From NCBI GenBank assembly GCA_015056325.1, contig SVGL01000002.1, forward strand, positions 166,231-230,230: DNA of 64,000 bases. The letters run 5' to 3'. This DNA comes from Clostridiales bacterium. Lineage in GTDB: Bacteria; Bacillota; Clostridia; Christensenellales; Aristaeellaceae. The position numbers and the translations under genes are program-made. The notes below the pieces were generated by a model. The model worked only from the letters and a program-made list of their open reading frames with translations. It did not search any database and had not been told where the DNA came from. Below, piece by piece: positions 37,581 to 45,844 of the stretch. How positions within the stretch are numbered: the stretch's first letter is position 1; every line of letters starts with the position of its first letter.

Positions 37581-37609
37581 TGCCAGCACCCACAAAGGAG
37601 GACCCGTCC

Positions 37610-38155
37610 ATGCAGAATAAGCCAACCCCCGCCCCCCGCAAGCGCCCGGAGATCGTCCGTATCCTGATTTACACCGGTATCACGCTGGGCGTCAACCTGG
37701 CACTTTCCATTCCCTACAATCTGGTGTTTAACGCTCTTGTTCAGGGTCTTCTGATCAACGGCGGTATGTCCTCCGATGTGTTCAATGTCATCTCCTGGAT
37801 TTTCGGCAGCATGCACACCTATGGCCTGTGCATCATTGAGGGCCTCCTGTTCCGCCGCCTGGTCTTCCGCAGCAAGTTCAATGCCTTCCTGCCCATCCTG
37901 GTGATGTGCGGCCTAAAGGATATTATCGACATCATCCGAACCATCGTGGGCCCCATCCTTCTGGCGCAGATGTCCATCGACCAATACGTGACGACCATGA
38001 ACATTTTTTCCTACGCAACCCTCTTGATCGTGGCGGTGCTGGGCTACGTCATCATGCGCTGCGGCTTCTACAAGCGTACGCTGGATACCCTGGTGAAGCA
38101 GGCTGAGCCCTGCCCCGCCGAAGACTTCCCCTGCAGCACCAATGAAGGAGTATAA
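37610..38155 (+). CDS. GtrA-like membrane protein
   Basis: 181 residues, four predicted helices (IVRILIYTGITLGVNLALSIPYNL, VISWIFGSMHTYGLCIIEGLLFRRLVFRS, ILVMCGLKDIIDIIRTIVGPILLA, IFSYATLLIVAVLGYVIMRCGFY). The N-terminus (PEIVRILIYTGITLGVNLALS) parallels that of the preceding protein (PEFVKILIFIGLTLAVSFIDS), so the two are diverged duplicates. It lacks the HEWNCDD tail. AAAGGAGG lies upstream; 3 bases separate it from the next gene, so the genes form one operon. Confidence 0.75.
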   Translation: MQNKPTPAPRKRPEIVRILIYTGITLGVNLALSIPYNLVFNALVQGLLINGGMSSDVFNVISWIFGSMHTYGLCIIEGLLFRRLVFRSKFNAFLPILVMCGLKDIIDIIRTIVGPILLAQMSIDQYVTTMNIFSYATLLIVAVLGYVIMRCGFYKRTLDTLVKQAEPCPAEDFPCSTNEGV

Positions 38156-38158
38156 ACG

Positions 38159-38548
38159 ATGAATAAAAACATCTGGCAAGCCATCAAGTTCACCCTGTTC
38201 AGCCTGAGTGCAGGCATCATCCAGGCAGGCAGCTTCGCCATCTTCCGCATGATTTTCGGCGAGGAGGCCTACTGGCTGAATCACCTGCTGTCCCTGACAT
38301 TGTCTGTGCTGTGGAACTTCACCTTCAACCGCAAGTTCACCTTTAAGCCCACGGGCCACGTCGCCCGCGACATGGCGCTGGTATTTGCGTTCTACGCCGT
38401 GTTCACCCCCGTGACCATGTGGGGCGGCCAGCAGCTGGTCACCCTCGGCGTGTTTGACTGGCTGGTGGAAGGCGGCGTGATGGTTCTCAACCTGATCACC
38501 GAGTACCTGTTCCAGAAGTTCGTGGTGTACAAAGAGAAAGCGGAGTAA
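38159..38548 (+). CDS. GtrA family protein
   Basis: 129 residues, four helices. This is the most canonical GtrA member of the cluster: FTLFSLSAGIIQAGSFAIFRMI, NHLLSLTLSVLWNFTFNRKFTFK with the NFxxNRKFTF signature, AFYAVFTPVTMWGGQQLV, and MVLNLITEYLFQKFVVYK at the end. Family members assist transfer of undecaprenyl-phosphate-linked glucose or other sugars across the membrane. AAGGAG precedes the start. Last gene of the cluster, followed by a bidirectional terminator. Confidence 0.88.
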   Translation: MNKNIWQAIKFTLFSLSAGIIQAGSFAIFRMIFGEEAYWLNHLLSLTLSVLWNFTFNRKFTFKPTGHVARDMALVFAFYAVFTPVTMWGGQQLVTLGVFDWLVEGGVMVLNLITEYLFQKFVVYKEKAE

Positions 38549-38560
38549 ATTGCCGCACAC

Positions 38561-38592
38561 AAAAATCGCCATCCTCACGGACGGCGATTTTT
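38561..38592. terminator. Bidirectional terminator
   Basis: AAAAATCGCC and GGCGATTTTT with an inner CC/GG pair between convergent genes; T and A tracts lie on both sides. Confidence 0.9.
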
Positions 38593-38601
38593 CTTATTCT
38601 C

Positions 38602-39339
38602 TTACAGGCCCAGGAGATTCCCCAGCCAGTCCAGCAGCGGATTGCCTGCCTCCTGCGGTTCCTCCACGCCCATCAAACGGCGCAGCGCAGCGGCATCCTC
38701 CTGCGTGCCGCAGATCAGGAACACCATCTGATCCCAGCCGTCGCTGACAATATGGAGCTGCTTGTCAAAGCCCTCCACCTTCAGCGTTTGATTGAGGAAG
38801 TCGATGATTTCCCCGTTGAGCCAGTCCCCCTCGCTTTTCAGGGTGGTCACATAGGAATGGCCGTTAAAATCGAAGTACACCTTGCGTTTGCCCTCGAGAT
38901 ACGCGTTCATCCCGGACAGATCCTCGCGGACATTGGTGATCTGCGCCTCCGGCAGAATGGCCTGCACGCCCTGCAGGAACTCGGTGTACATGCCCACAAT
39001 GTTGAAGAACTCCGCGTCAAAGACGTAGATCCTGTCCGACGTGGGCGTCCAGGTCAATGTGTCATAATCGTACTTGCCGATGCCCTGGCACAGCAGCAGC
39101 TGATACACCAGGTCGCCCTGGTCTGTTGCCGCAATGATGCCTGACTGGGCGTACCAAGCCTGCATCATGCGGTGCTGCTCCAGGGCCATGGCGAAGGCCT
39201 CATCCGATATGGGATAGCCCAGCTTCTCCACGGCCTGCCGCGCCCTGCGCATGTCCGTCTCGTCCGGCTGTTCCGCCAGCGCCAGGCCTGCGTTCAGCAG
39301 CATCATGACCGCCAGCAGCATCATCAGCAGCTTCTTCAT
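38602..39339 (-). CDS. Hypothetical secreted protein of the CDP-alcohol operon
   Basis: 245 residues. A signal peptide (MKKLLMMLLAVMMLLNAGLALA, then EQ) is followed by a soluble, acidic, mixed domain with no motif I recognise. Segments such as DRIYVFDAEFFNIVGMYTEFLQGV and RKVYFDFNGHSYVTTLKSEGDW suggest an alpha/beta fold. Its ATG overlaps the stop of the cytidylyltransferase gene by ATGA, so it is part of the four-gene minus-strand operon. It may handle or sense the product of the operon outside the cell (inference). Confidence 0.75.
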   Translation of the reverse strand: MKKLLMMLLAVMMLLNAGLALAEQPDETDMRRARQAVEKLGYPISDEAFAMALEQHRMMQAWYAQSGIIAATDQGDLVYQLLLCQGIGKYDYDTLTWTPTSDRIYVFDAEFFNIVGMYTEFLQGVQAILPEAQITNVREDLSGMNAYLEGKRKVYFDFNGHSYVTTLKSEGDWLNGEIIDFLNQTLKVEGFDKQLHIVSDGWDQMVFLICGTQEDAAALRRLMGVEEPQEAGNPLLDWLGNLLGL

Positions 39340-39980
39340 CGGCCTCTCTCCTTCAGCGCCTGGGCGATCGACATCTTCTCCCAGGGGTAGGTCAGCTTGG
39401 GGTTCTCCGGGAAGCCGCGGTAGAGATAAATCCGACTGTCCACAGGCAGCTGGTGGGCCACCTCAGTCAGGGGGGAGTTGGGATCAAAGTACTGCAGCAG
39501 CTTAATGAGGTCATAGCCCTCGGGCGACTGCATCAGATAGTAGCGGCTGCGGTCCACCTCATGCATGTCCAAGCAGCCCAGGCTGTCGGTGATGGGCTGC
39601 ACGGTGGAGACCGCATCCCAGCCTTCCGCCAGGAGACGCAGATATTCGTCGATCAGCTCGCCCGTCACCAGGGGACGCACCGCATCCAGGATAACCACCC
39701 GTTCGCAGCCCATATCGCGCAGGGCGGTAAGGCCGTTCAGCAGCGTCTCATTGCGGGTGGCGCCGCCCCTTGCCGTGCGGAAGCCATGCTTCTTCTGCAG
39801 CTGCCGCAGCTGGGGGCAGTCCGCGCCGGCAACAAGCACGAGGTCGGTGGTTTGCGCCTGCATGGCAGCCTCGATGACGTACTCGATCACCATCTTGCGG
39901 CGGATGCGGGTGTACTGCTTGGGGACGCTGGCGCCAAATCGCGCGCCTACGCCGCCGGAAAGTATCAGGGCTGCGTTCAT
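39336..39980 (-). CDS. IspD/TarI-like cytidylyltransferase
   Basis: 214 residues. The nucleotide-binding start LILSGGVGARFGASVPKQY and the central RGGATRNETLLNGL and VVILDAVRPLVTGELIDEYL mark the IspD family, which makes CDP-methylerythritol (IspD) or CDP-ribitol (TarI) from CTP and an alcohol phosphate. Here it is embedded between a kinase/CDP-alcohol transferase pair and a secreted protein, with ATGA overlaps on both sides. A role in making a CDP-alcohol for lipid or wall polymer synthesis is therefore more likely than isoprenoid synthesis. The exact alcohol is unknown. The family Arg/Lys contacts for CTP are present at the N-terminus. Confidence 0.85.
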   Translation of the reverse strand: MNAALILSGGVGARFGASVPKQYTRIRRKMVIEYVIEAAMQAQTTDLVLVAGADCPQLRQLQKKHGFRTARGGATRNETLLNGLTALRDMGCERVVILDAVRPLVTGELIDEYLRLLAEGWDAVSTVQPITDSLGCLDMHEVDRSRYYLMQSPEGYDLIKLLQYFDPNSPLTEVAHQLPVDSRIYLYRGFPENPKLTYPWEKMSIAQALKERGR

Positions 39981-42094
39981 GCCTGCACCGCCTCCTCGGC
40001 CGGAGCGGCGTCGAGGGTCATGCCGGGCTGCCAGTCGCCCTCGGATACCGGAGGCTCCCCGTCATCCTGGGGAAGGATCTCTTCCTCGATGGCGTCCATC
40101 ATTTCATCCTTGGTGGCAGAGGGCAGCGCGCCGTTGCGCACCAGCATCATCAGGGTGCCGGCAGCGGTGTAGATGATCTCGCGGATACGGGACATGATGG
40201 AGGCCGTCAGGCTCAGGGGGGAGGCCAGACCCACCCAGCTCATCGCCAGGGCGAGGCCCATCTCGCGGGTGCCGATCTGCATGGGGATGAAGGCAAACAG
40301 GTTGCCCACCAGCGACGCGCAGGAAAGCGCCACCACGCAGTAGATATAGGGCACGTTCAGATCCAGGGCCAGGAAGAGCAGCCAGAACTCCGCCGCCTCC
40401 AGCAGACGGGCGACATATTCCACCAGCGCCGTCAGCCAGAAATCGCCGTGACGGGCATAGAAGGCTTCCATGTCCCGGTCCACCTCTTCAAACTGATCGC
40501 GCTTTGCATCCAGCAGCGCCACCAGCTTCTTGCCCACCAGAGGGAGCTTGCCCAGCAGCGCCATCAGGGAAACCACCAATCCCCGCTTGCAGAACAGCAG
40601 GAACAGCACGATACCCGCGCCGCAGGCCAGCGCCATGAGGATGACGCCCGCCGTCACCACCCCGGACCCGGGGCAGCCGCTCACCAGGTACAAAACCGCA
40701 CCCGTAAACCAGAACATCACATGGGAGAAGGTGTTCATCACCGTGAAGGTCAGCGTGGCTGCCACGGCCTTTTCGGTCCCCAGCTTGGGCTTCATCTCCA
40801 TGATACGGTAGAACTCGCCGCCCACCAGGCCCGCGGGGGTCACATGGTTGAGGGCAAAGCCAGAGATCGTCACCCGCAGCAGCTGCCCGAAGGACACGTC
40901 CTTGCTGCGCCAGTTCATGGTGATGCCGTAGCCCAGGGCCTGCAGCACATAGATCACGCCCCACAGGCAAAGCAGCGACGGCAGCCACAGCGGCATCAGC
41001 CGCAGCACACGGCCGGACCAGTCAACCTGGGAGAAGTCGGTGCTGGCGATCATCACCGCCACGCCCACAACGCCCACGATGAAGAAAACCTTGTTCCAGA
41101 TGCCGGACTTGCTTTTCTTCTCCTTGTAGCCGGGGAGCTTGTATTTCTTGAGGATATCCAGCGCCAGGGCCTCATAGCTGCGCTGGGTGTAGATTTTCAG
41201 CGCACCAAAGCCAATGAACTCGATCGGGAAGTAGAGCAGCGGCACGCCCAGCAGCACCAGCGCAAAGAACAGATACGCCCGGGCATTGAAGGTGAGCACG
41301 TTGGTCAGCTGGATGTACTTGCGGCTGCCAGTGAGGTAATCCTGGCGGATGCCCTCGCGGGTCGCCTCGTCCGCGTCCAGATAGCCGTTGTAGACCTTCT
41401 GGAAGGTGGGGGTAATCTTCTCCTGAGAGAAGGTGAAGATTCCGTCAATGAAGAGCATCACCTTCTGGACGTAGGCGCCCTCCTTGGGCAGCGCCAGGCG
41501 CTGACGGGTGATATCCTCGGAGCGGTGGAGCTCATCGCCGTGCTTGTTCTTGAGGAAGAACAGGTGGATGTTGCGGTAGCGGTCCGCCATGGTGCACTGC
41601 TGGGCGTGGCCCAAGAGGCCGCAGACGATGGCGATCGCCCAGATGATCCAGCCCCAGGTGGGACCATTCAGGAAGGGGATGGGGTCATCGTAGAGGCGGC
41701 AGCACACGGCGCAGTACATCGCGATGTACCACAGCGTGGAGGAGGTACCGTCCAGCACGCGGCCCAGGGCGGTCTTCATGCCGGTGAGGCGGGCCATCTG
41801 GCCGTCGGTGGAGTCCAGGATGTTGGCCAGGATCACCAGCAGCACGCCCAGGAGGTTCCACCCGAAGTGCTCGGGATAGAACATGACGCCGCCCGCCACG
41901 CCGATGAACATGGACAGGATGGTGACCATATTGGGCGTCCACTTGATGTGGATGAAGAAGCGGGTAAAGAGGTATCCCAGGGGCTTGGTAAAGATCTTGT
42001 CGAAGTGCTCCTCGGTGTCCATGGATTTATAGCTGGCCGGGACGTCGCGGCGCATGTCCGCAATAAACGCCCTGACCTTTTCGGAAAATGACAT
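39977..42094 (-). CDS. Fusion of CDP-alcohol phosphatidyltransferase and LPG-synthase/flippase-like membrane domain
   Basis: 705 residues. The N-terminal half (about residues 30-340) carries the CDP-alcohol phosphotransferase motif, D94..D97-G98..A101-R102..G111..D115, but the fourth Asp expected at 119 is Ser. The C-terminal half (about 350-650) has multiple helices and the UPF0104/LPG_synthase_TM pattern (SGFALNHVTPAGLVGGEFYR; FIPMQIGTREMGLALAM), as in MprF-like flippases. A soluble acidic tail ends the chain. The protein could make a polar lipid from the CDP-alcohol supplied by the adjacent cytidylyltransferase and flip it. The start at 42094 follows GGAGG. It overlaps the next gene by ATGA and lies 20 bases after the kinase gene. 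Confidence 0.87.
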   Translation of the reverse strand: MSFSEKVRAFIADMRRDVPASYKSMDTEEHFDKIFTKPLGYLFTRFFIHIKWTPNMVTILSMFIGVAGGVMFYPEHFGWNLLGVLLVILANILDSTDGQMARLTGMKTALGRVLDGTSSTLWYIAMYCAVCCRLYDDPIPFLNGPTWGWIIWAIAIVCGLLGHAQQCTMADRYRNIHLFFLKNKHGDELHRSEDITRQRLALPKEGAYVQKVMLFIDGIFTFSQEKITPTFQKVYNGYLDADEATREGIRQDYLTGSRKYIQLTNVLTFNARAYLFFALVLLGVPLLYFPIEFIGFGALKIYTQRSYEALALDILKKYKLPGYKEKKSKSGIWNKVFFIVGVVGVAVMIASTDFSQVDWSGRVLRLMPLWLPSLLCLWGVIYVLQALGYGITMNWRSKDVSFGQLLRVTISGFALNHVTPAGLVGGEFYRIMEMKPKLGTEKAVAATLTFTVMNTFSHVMFWFTGAVLYLVSGCPGSGVVTAGVILMALACGAGIVLFLLFCKRGLVVSLMALLGKLPLVGKKLVALLDAKRDQFEEVDRDMEAFYARHGDFWLTALVEYVARLLEAAEFWLLFLALDLNVPYIYCVVALSCASLVGNLFAFIPMQIGTREMGLALAMSWVGLASPLSLTASIMSRIREIIYTAAGTLMMLVRNGALPSATKDEMMDAIEEEILPQDDGEPPVSEGDWQPGMTLDAAPAEEAVQA

Positions 42095-42114
42095 GGCTTT
42101 CGCCTCCTGATTGC

Positions 42115-43044
42115 TTAAGTATGCATGAGGGCGTCCACATAGTCCCAGGCGCGCTTGGCCCAATCGGCGGCAAAGCAGATCTCCTGGTAGGTATTGCCCT
42201 CAATGAAGGTGTTGCAGCTGCGCAGCGTCACGTCGATGGCGAAGGCATGCAGCACCTCCTCCAGGGGGGCGTTTCCGCCGCTGAGCCGCAGGGCCATCTG
42301 GCGGAAACAATCCACCGGAAGAGGTTTCTCCTTCATGGCCGTCCCCAGGTAACGCGCCCACTCGAAGGCGAAGGGAGCCACATAGCCCAGGGGGTCGATC
42401 AGCAGGCAGCCGTTTTCTTCCTCCAGCAGGTTGAAGGCATGGGCGTCACCGTGGATGAGGCAGCGCTCGCTCCCTGCAAAGGCATCCATGGCCTTCTCCG
42501 CCCGGTCAATGGACAGAGCCAGATGGGCATAGCCGGCATCGCCGGTGCTGGCGATCTCCCGGAGGGCATTGGCGCTCACCTGTGCCAGCACGTCCTCATA
42601 ATGGGGGACATGGGTATTGTCTTCGTCTGTGGCGACACAGCGCTGGTCATACAGCGCGGTGATGGCAGATTCCTTCCTATCGGGATCGGCGCCCTCCATC
42701 GCAGGGACGTACTTAAGCAGCATCGCACCCAGCTTTTCGTCCACGGCATAGAGGGGGCACATCTCCTTGTAGGGCAGATGACGATAGCAGTACACCTCGC
42801 CCATCAGCCGCGGAGAGAACCAAGGGACGATCTTCATCGCGACGGGGCCATACTTTTCACTCCGGCCATAGAGGATGGTGCCGAAGCGGGAATCCCGCTC
42901 GTGACCCTCCACCGTCACGCCCCACATATCCTCCAGGCGGCGTACTTCCCCGTCAAAGGAAGCCAGCCAACCCGGCGTATGCTCCGGGTACTGCTGCATC
43001 AGGTACTGCAGCGTCGCCGGAGAAATCAATTCGTGATATATCAT
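42115..43044 (-). CDS. Small-molecule kinase of the aminoglycoside phosphotransferase superfamily (APH(6)/hydroxyurea kinase-like)
   Basis: 309 residues. The catalytic loop HGDAHAFNLL and the metal-binding LLIDPLGY are those of APH/choline-kinase-like enzymes; overall it best fits the APH(6)/hydroxyurea kinase group (HGDxHxxN..IDPxG, then FEWARYL). Although that group includes resistance enzymes, its place as first gene of an operon with a cytidylyltransferase and a CDP-alcohol transferase suggests that it phosphorylates an alcohol headgroup precursor. The ribosome site is weak (GAAAGAAG). The gene has its own promoter. Confidence 0.82.
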   Translation of the reverse strand: MIYHELISPATLQYLMQQYPEHTPGWLASFDGEVRRLEDMWGVTVEGHERDSRFGTILYGRSEKYGPVAMKIVPWFSPRLMGEVYCYRHLPYKEMCPLYAVDEKLGAMLLKYVPAMEGADPDRKESAITALYDQRCVATDEDNTHVPHYEDVLAQVSANALREIASTGDAGYAHLALSIDRAEKAMDAFAGSERCLIHGDAHAFNLLEEENGCLLIDPLGYVAPFAFEWARYLGTAMKEKPLPVDCFRQMALRLSGGNAPLEEVLHAFAIDVTLRSCNTFIEGNTYQEICFAADWAKRAWDYVDALMHT

Positions 43045-43101
43045 GGTTGAAGCAGCTTCTTTCTGGTAATCTTAAGCATTCGGCATAAAACGCCAGTTTT
43101 T

Positions 43102-43130
43102 ATTATACCAGTGTTTTGTGAATTGAACAA
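43102..43130 (-). promoter_or_regulatory. Promoter of the CDP-alcohol operon
   Basis: On the minus strand TTGTTC (43125-43130), 17-base spacer, TATAAT (43102-43107). Confidence 0.75.
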
Positions 43131-43186
43131 GTATTTTCCCCGATCGAAAACCATTCTTAATAGAATTCTAAGGCAGAAAAATCAGG

Positions 43187-43215
43187 TTGTCTTTCTTGGC
43201 CTGATATGGTATAAT
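43187..43215 (+). promoter_or_regulatory. Promoter of the Cys-rich secreted protein gene
   Basis: TTGTCT (43187-43192), 17-base spacer, TATAAT (43210-43215). Confidence 0.75.
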
Positions 43216-43270
43216 ATGTTTTATCCCGACAGAACATCTCCCTTTTGCATGATGAAAGGATGATTCTCTT

Positions 43271-44386
43271 ATGAAGAAGCTGTTTTTCCTTGCCACGGTC
43301 ATCACCATGCTGCTGCTACTGGGCGGCGTGGCGCTTGCCGGCCATCCCTGCGACCAGTGCGGCAGCAGCGCTACCAGCCTGGTGGGCTCCGGCTCATGGT
43401 GTCACTGGTACTGCGAGGCGTGTGACTACACCACCTCCCGCAACCATGATCCCAACAGCTACAACTCCGGCCTCGTGCCCGACAGCTGCTCCGGTTCCTG
43501 CCGTTGGTGCGGTGCTTCGGCCAGTTATTCCAGCCATACCTTCCGCAACTGGACCCTCAACAGCGACGTGACCTGCACCACCGACGGTACCGAGACCGCC
43601 CGCTGCGAAAATGCGCAGTGCCGCGCCACCAATACCCGTCCCGCTCCCGGTTCCGCCCTGGGCCATGATTACGTCAAGACCGTCCATACCCCCACCTGCG
43701 ACAACATCGGCTACACCAACCATCAGTGCAGCCGCTGCCCCGAGTTCTTCAACGATGACGTGAAAGCGCCTCTGGGCCATTCCCACACCCGCTGGACCTA
43801 CAACGGCGACGGCACCCACACCTCCACTTGCTCCCGTGAGCACTGCGATGTCACCTTCACCTCCTCCTGCTCTCCCGTGACCACCGTCGTGGGCGGACAG
43901 AAGCTGAGCATCTGCACCATCTGCGGCCACCGCATCAGCCTGGGCGATGGTTCCAGCATGGAAACCTCCGGCAACGCCGGCGCCCATCTGGACGCCACCG
44001 CGCTCCCCGGCGAGCTGGTCGTCCTGGTTGACGCTGCCCCCCTGGACGTTCCCATGAGCACCGAAGCCTTCTACATGTTCATCACCAGCCTGCAGAAGGA
44101 CGGCGCTGAGGTTCCCTTCTCCGGCCGCGTGGAGATCACCATCGACCTGAACGAGCATCCCTTCTCCATGCCCGACAGCATCTTCTTCGAGATGCCCCCC
44201 TCCGAGCTCAAGGCCAGGGCCTTCAAGATCGTCCGGGTCGAGTATCAGATGGTGAACGGCGAACCCACCGAGGTGTGGGTGGAAGTCCCCTTCACCCTCA
44301 AGAATGGCATTCTCTCCTTCGAGACCGAGAAGATGGGCGTGTTCCTCATGGTGCTGAGCATCGTGGAGGCGCCCACGGCCCAGTAA
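43271..44386 (+). CDS. Secreted Cys-rich protein with zinc-ribbon-like repeats
   Basis: 371 residues. The signal peptide MKKLFFLATVITMLLLLGGVALA precedes a region of about 210 residues with many CxxC and CxxxxC pairs (CDQCG, CEACD, CRWCG, CSRCP, CTICG) and GHDYVKTVHTPTCDNIGYTNHQC, a pattern common in clostridial surface proteins. About 150 residues without Cys follow, of beta-rich type with EITIDLNEHPFSMPD and VWVEVPFTLKNGILSFETEKMGVFLMVL, which resembles surface-protein modules. It probably binds metal or is disulphide-linked outside the cell. No catalytic motif is seen. It has its own promoter and terminator. Confidence 0.75.
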   Translation: MKKLFFLATVITMLLLLGGVALAGHPCDQCGSSATSLVGSGSWCHWYCEACDYTTSRNHDPNSYNSGLVPDSCSGSCRWCGASASYSSHTFRNWTLNSDVTCTTDGTETARCENAQCRATNTRPAPGSALGHDYVKTVHTPTCDNIGYTNHQCSRCPEFFNDDVKAPLGHSHTRWTYNGDGTHTSTCSREHCDVTFTSSCSPVTTVVGGQKLSICTICGHRISLGDGSSMETSGNAGAHLDATALPGELVVLVDAAPLDVPMSTEAFYMFITSLQKDGAEVPFSGRVEITIDLNEHPFSMPDSIFFEMPPSELKARAFKIVRVEYQMVNGEPTEVWVEVPFTLKNGILSFETEKMGVFLMVLSIVEAPTAQ

Positions 44387-44398
44387 CCCACCTCCGAT

Positions 44399-44425
44399 GC
44401 CCTCCCTGATGGGAGGGCCTTTTTC
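44399..44425 (+). terminator. Terminator after the Cys-rich protein gene
   Basis: GCCCTCCC and GGGAGGGC with a TGAT loop, followed by a T run. Confidence 0.9.
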
Positions 44426-44542
44426 ATACCCCCAACCCTATTCGCCGCGAGATGTGCAAAACATGCCGTGAATCAACCTTTTCCCACCAAAGGAAGTATG
44501 TTACAATGAATACAATACCAAGTGCAAACGGAGGAAAACGCT

Positions 44543-45775
44543 ATGGCACTCCACGTCATGGAAGAAGCGAACCGCTGCCTGGGCTGCAAAGTACCCCAGT
44601 GCCAGAAGGGCTGCCCCATCAAAACCCCCATCCCCGAGGTCATCAAGCTGCTCAAGACAAACGAGCTGGATGCTGCCGGCCGCATGCTCTTTGAGAACAA
44701 CCCCCTGACCACCGTGTGTTCCCTGATCTGCAACCATGAGAAGCAGTGTGAGGGTCATTGCGTCCTGGGCAAGAAGGGCACCCCTGTTCACTTTTCTGTG
44801 ATCGAGAACTACATTTCCAGCACCTATGCCTCCAAGATGGTCAAGGGCCCGGCACCCTCCAATGGCATGAAGGTGGCCATCGTGGGCTCCGGCCCCGCAG
44901 GTCTGACCATCGCCATCCTGATGGCCCGCTACGGCTATCAGGTCACCATCTTCGAGGGCAAGGACAAGATCGGCGGCATCCTGCGCTATGGCATCCCGGA
45001 GTTCCGCCTGCCTAAGTCCACCCTGGATGACATCCAGTACCGCCACCTGGAATTGAAGGGCATCAAGATCCGCCCCAACACCCGCATCGGCGACGCCATT
45101 CAGGTGGATGACCTCTTCCGCGACGGCTACAAGGCCATCTTTATCGGCACCGGCGTGTGGAAGGCCAACACCCTGGGCATCAAGGGAGAAAGCTTCGGTC
45201 ATGTGCACTACGCCATCAACTACCTCAACAACCCCGACGTCTACAAGCTGGGCGAGAAGGTGGTTGTCATTGGCGCAGGCAATGCCGCTATGGACGTGGC
45301 ACGCACCGCCATGCGCCACGGCACCCGCAAGGTCACCTGTTTCTCCCTGACCAAGGCGATCACCGCCAGCCAGTATGAAGCCAGCTACGCCCAGCTGGAA
45401 GGCGTTGAGTTTGCCTACAACAAGAAGCCTGTCGAGATCACCGACGAGGGCGTGATTTTCCGTGACCTGATCGAAAATGAGGACGGCTCCCTCACCGAGG
45501 TGGAGGGCAGCGACGCCCTCGTCCCGGCGGATAGCGTGATCGTCTCCATCTCTCAGGGCCCGCAGAATACCATCACCCGCACCACCAGCGGCTTGAACGC
45601 CAACCCCCGCGGATTGCTGGTTGCCGACGAAAACGGCCACACCAGCCGCCCTGGCGTGTTTGCCTCCGGCGACGCCGTCAACGGCGCCCGCACCGTGGTG
45701 GAAGCCGTCGCCCACTCCAAGAAGGTGGCAGAGGCCATGCATGCATATATCCAGAGCCAGGAGGAAAAGGCGTGA
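44543..45775 (+). CDS. GltD-like NADPH-dependent oxidoreductase (glutamate synthase small-chain family)
   Basis: 410 residues. An N-terminal Cys-rich region that binds two [4Fe-4S] clusters (CLGCKVPQCQKGCP and CSLICNHEKQCEGHC) is followed by FAD-binding GSGPAGLTIA, the conserved GGILRYGIPEFRLPK, NAD(P)-binding VIGAGNAAMDVARTA and a second FAD motif GVFASGDAVNGARTVVEA. It matches the beta subunit of glutamate synthase and NfnB- or SudA-like enzymes. With no large glutamate synthase subunit or NfnA beside it, it may serve as a standalone electron-transferring flavoprotein. The start at 44543 follows GGAGG; the frame extends to 44522. Confidence 0.9.
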   Translation: MALHVMEEANRCLGCKVPQCQKGCPIKTPIPEVIKLLKTNELDAAGRMLFENNPLTTVCSLICNHEKQCEGHCVLGKKGTPVHFSVIENYISSTYASKMVKGPAPSNGMKVAIVGSGPAGLTIAILMARYGYQVTIFEGKDKIGGILRYGIPEFRLPKSTLDDIQYRHLELKGIKIRPNTRIGDAIQVDDLFRDGYKAIFIGTGVWKANTLGIKGESFGHVHYAINYLNNPDVYKLGEKVVVIGAGNAAMDVARTAMRHGTRKVTCFSLTKAITASQYEASYAQLEGVEFAYNKKPVEITDEGVIFRDLIENEDGSLTEVEGSDALVPADSVIVSISQGPQNTITRTTSGLNANPRGLLVADENGHTSRPGVFASGDAVNGARTVVEAVAHSKKVAEAMHAYIQSQEEKA

Positions 45776-45800
45776 TCATCCGGCCTCTTGAACCCCATTC

Positions 45801-45833
45801 AAAGGGCCTCCCTGCGTTGCAGGGAGGCCCTTT
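45801..45833. terminator. Bidirectional terminator
   Basis: A perfect 14-bp stem, AAAGGGCCTCCCTG with its complement and a CGTTG loop, between convergent genes. Confidence 0.9.
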
Positions 45834-45844
45834 AGGTTATCCAC

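Noticed and set aside
39336..39980. Housekeeping IspD
   Set aside because: Not adopted as the name because the operon context points to another CDP-alcohol; it remains possible if no other ispD exists in the genome.
42115..43044. Antibiotic-resistance kinase
   Set aside because: Although APH-like, its operon with cytidylyltransferase and CDP-alcohol transferase favours a biosynthetic role; resistance cannot be claimed from sequence.
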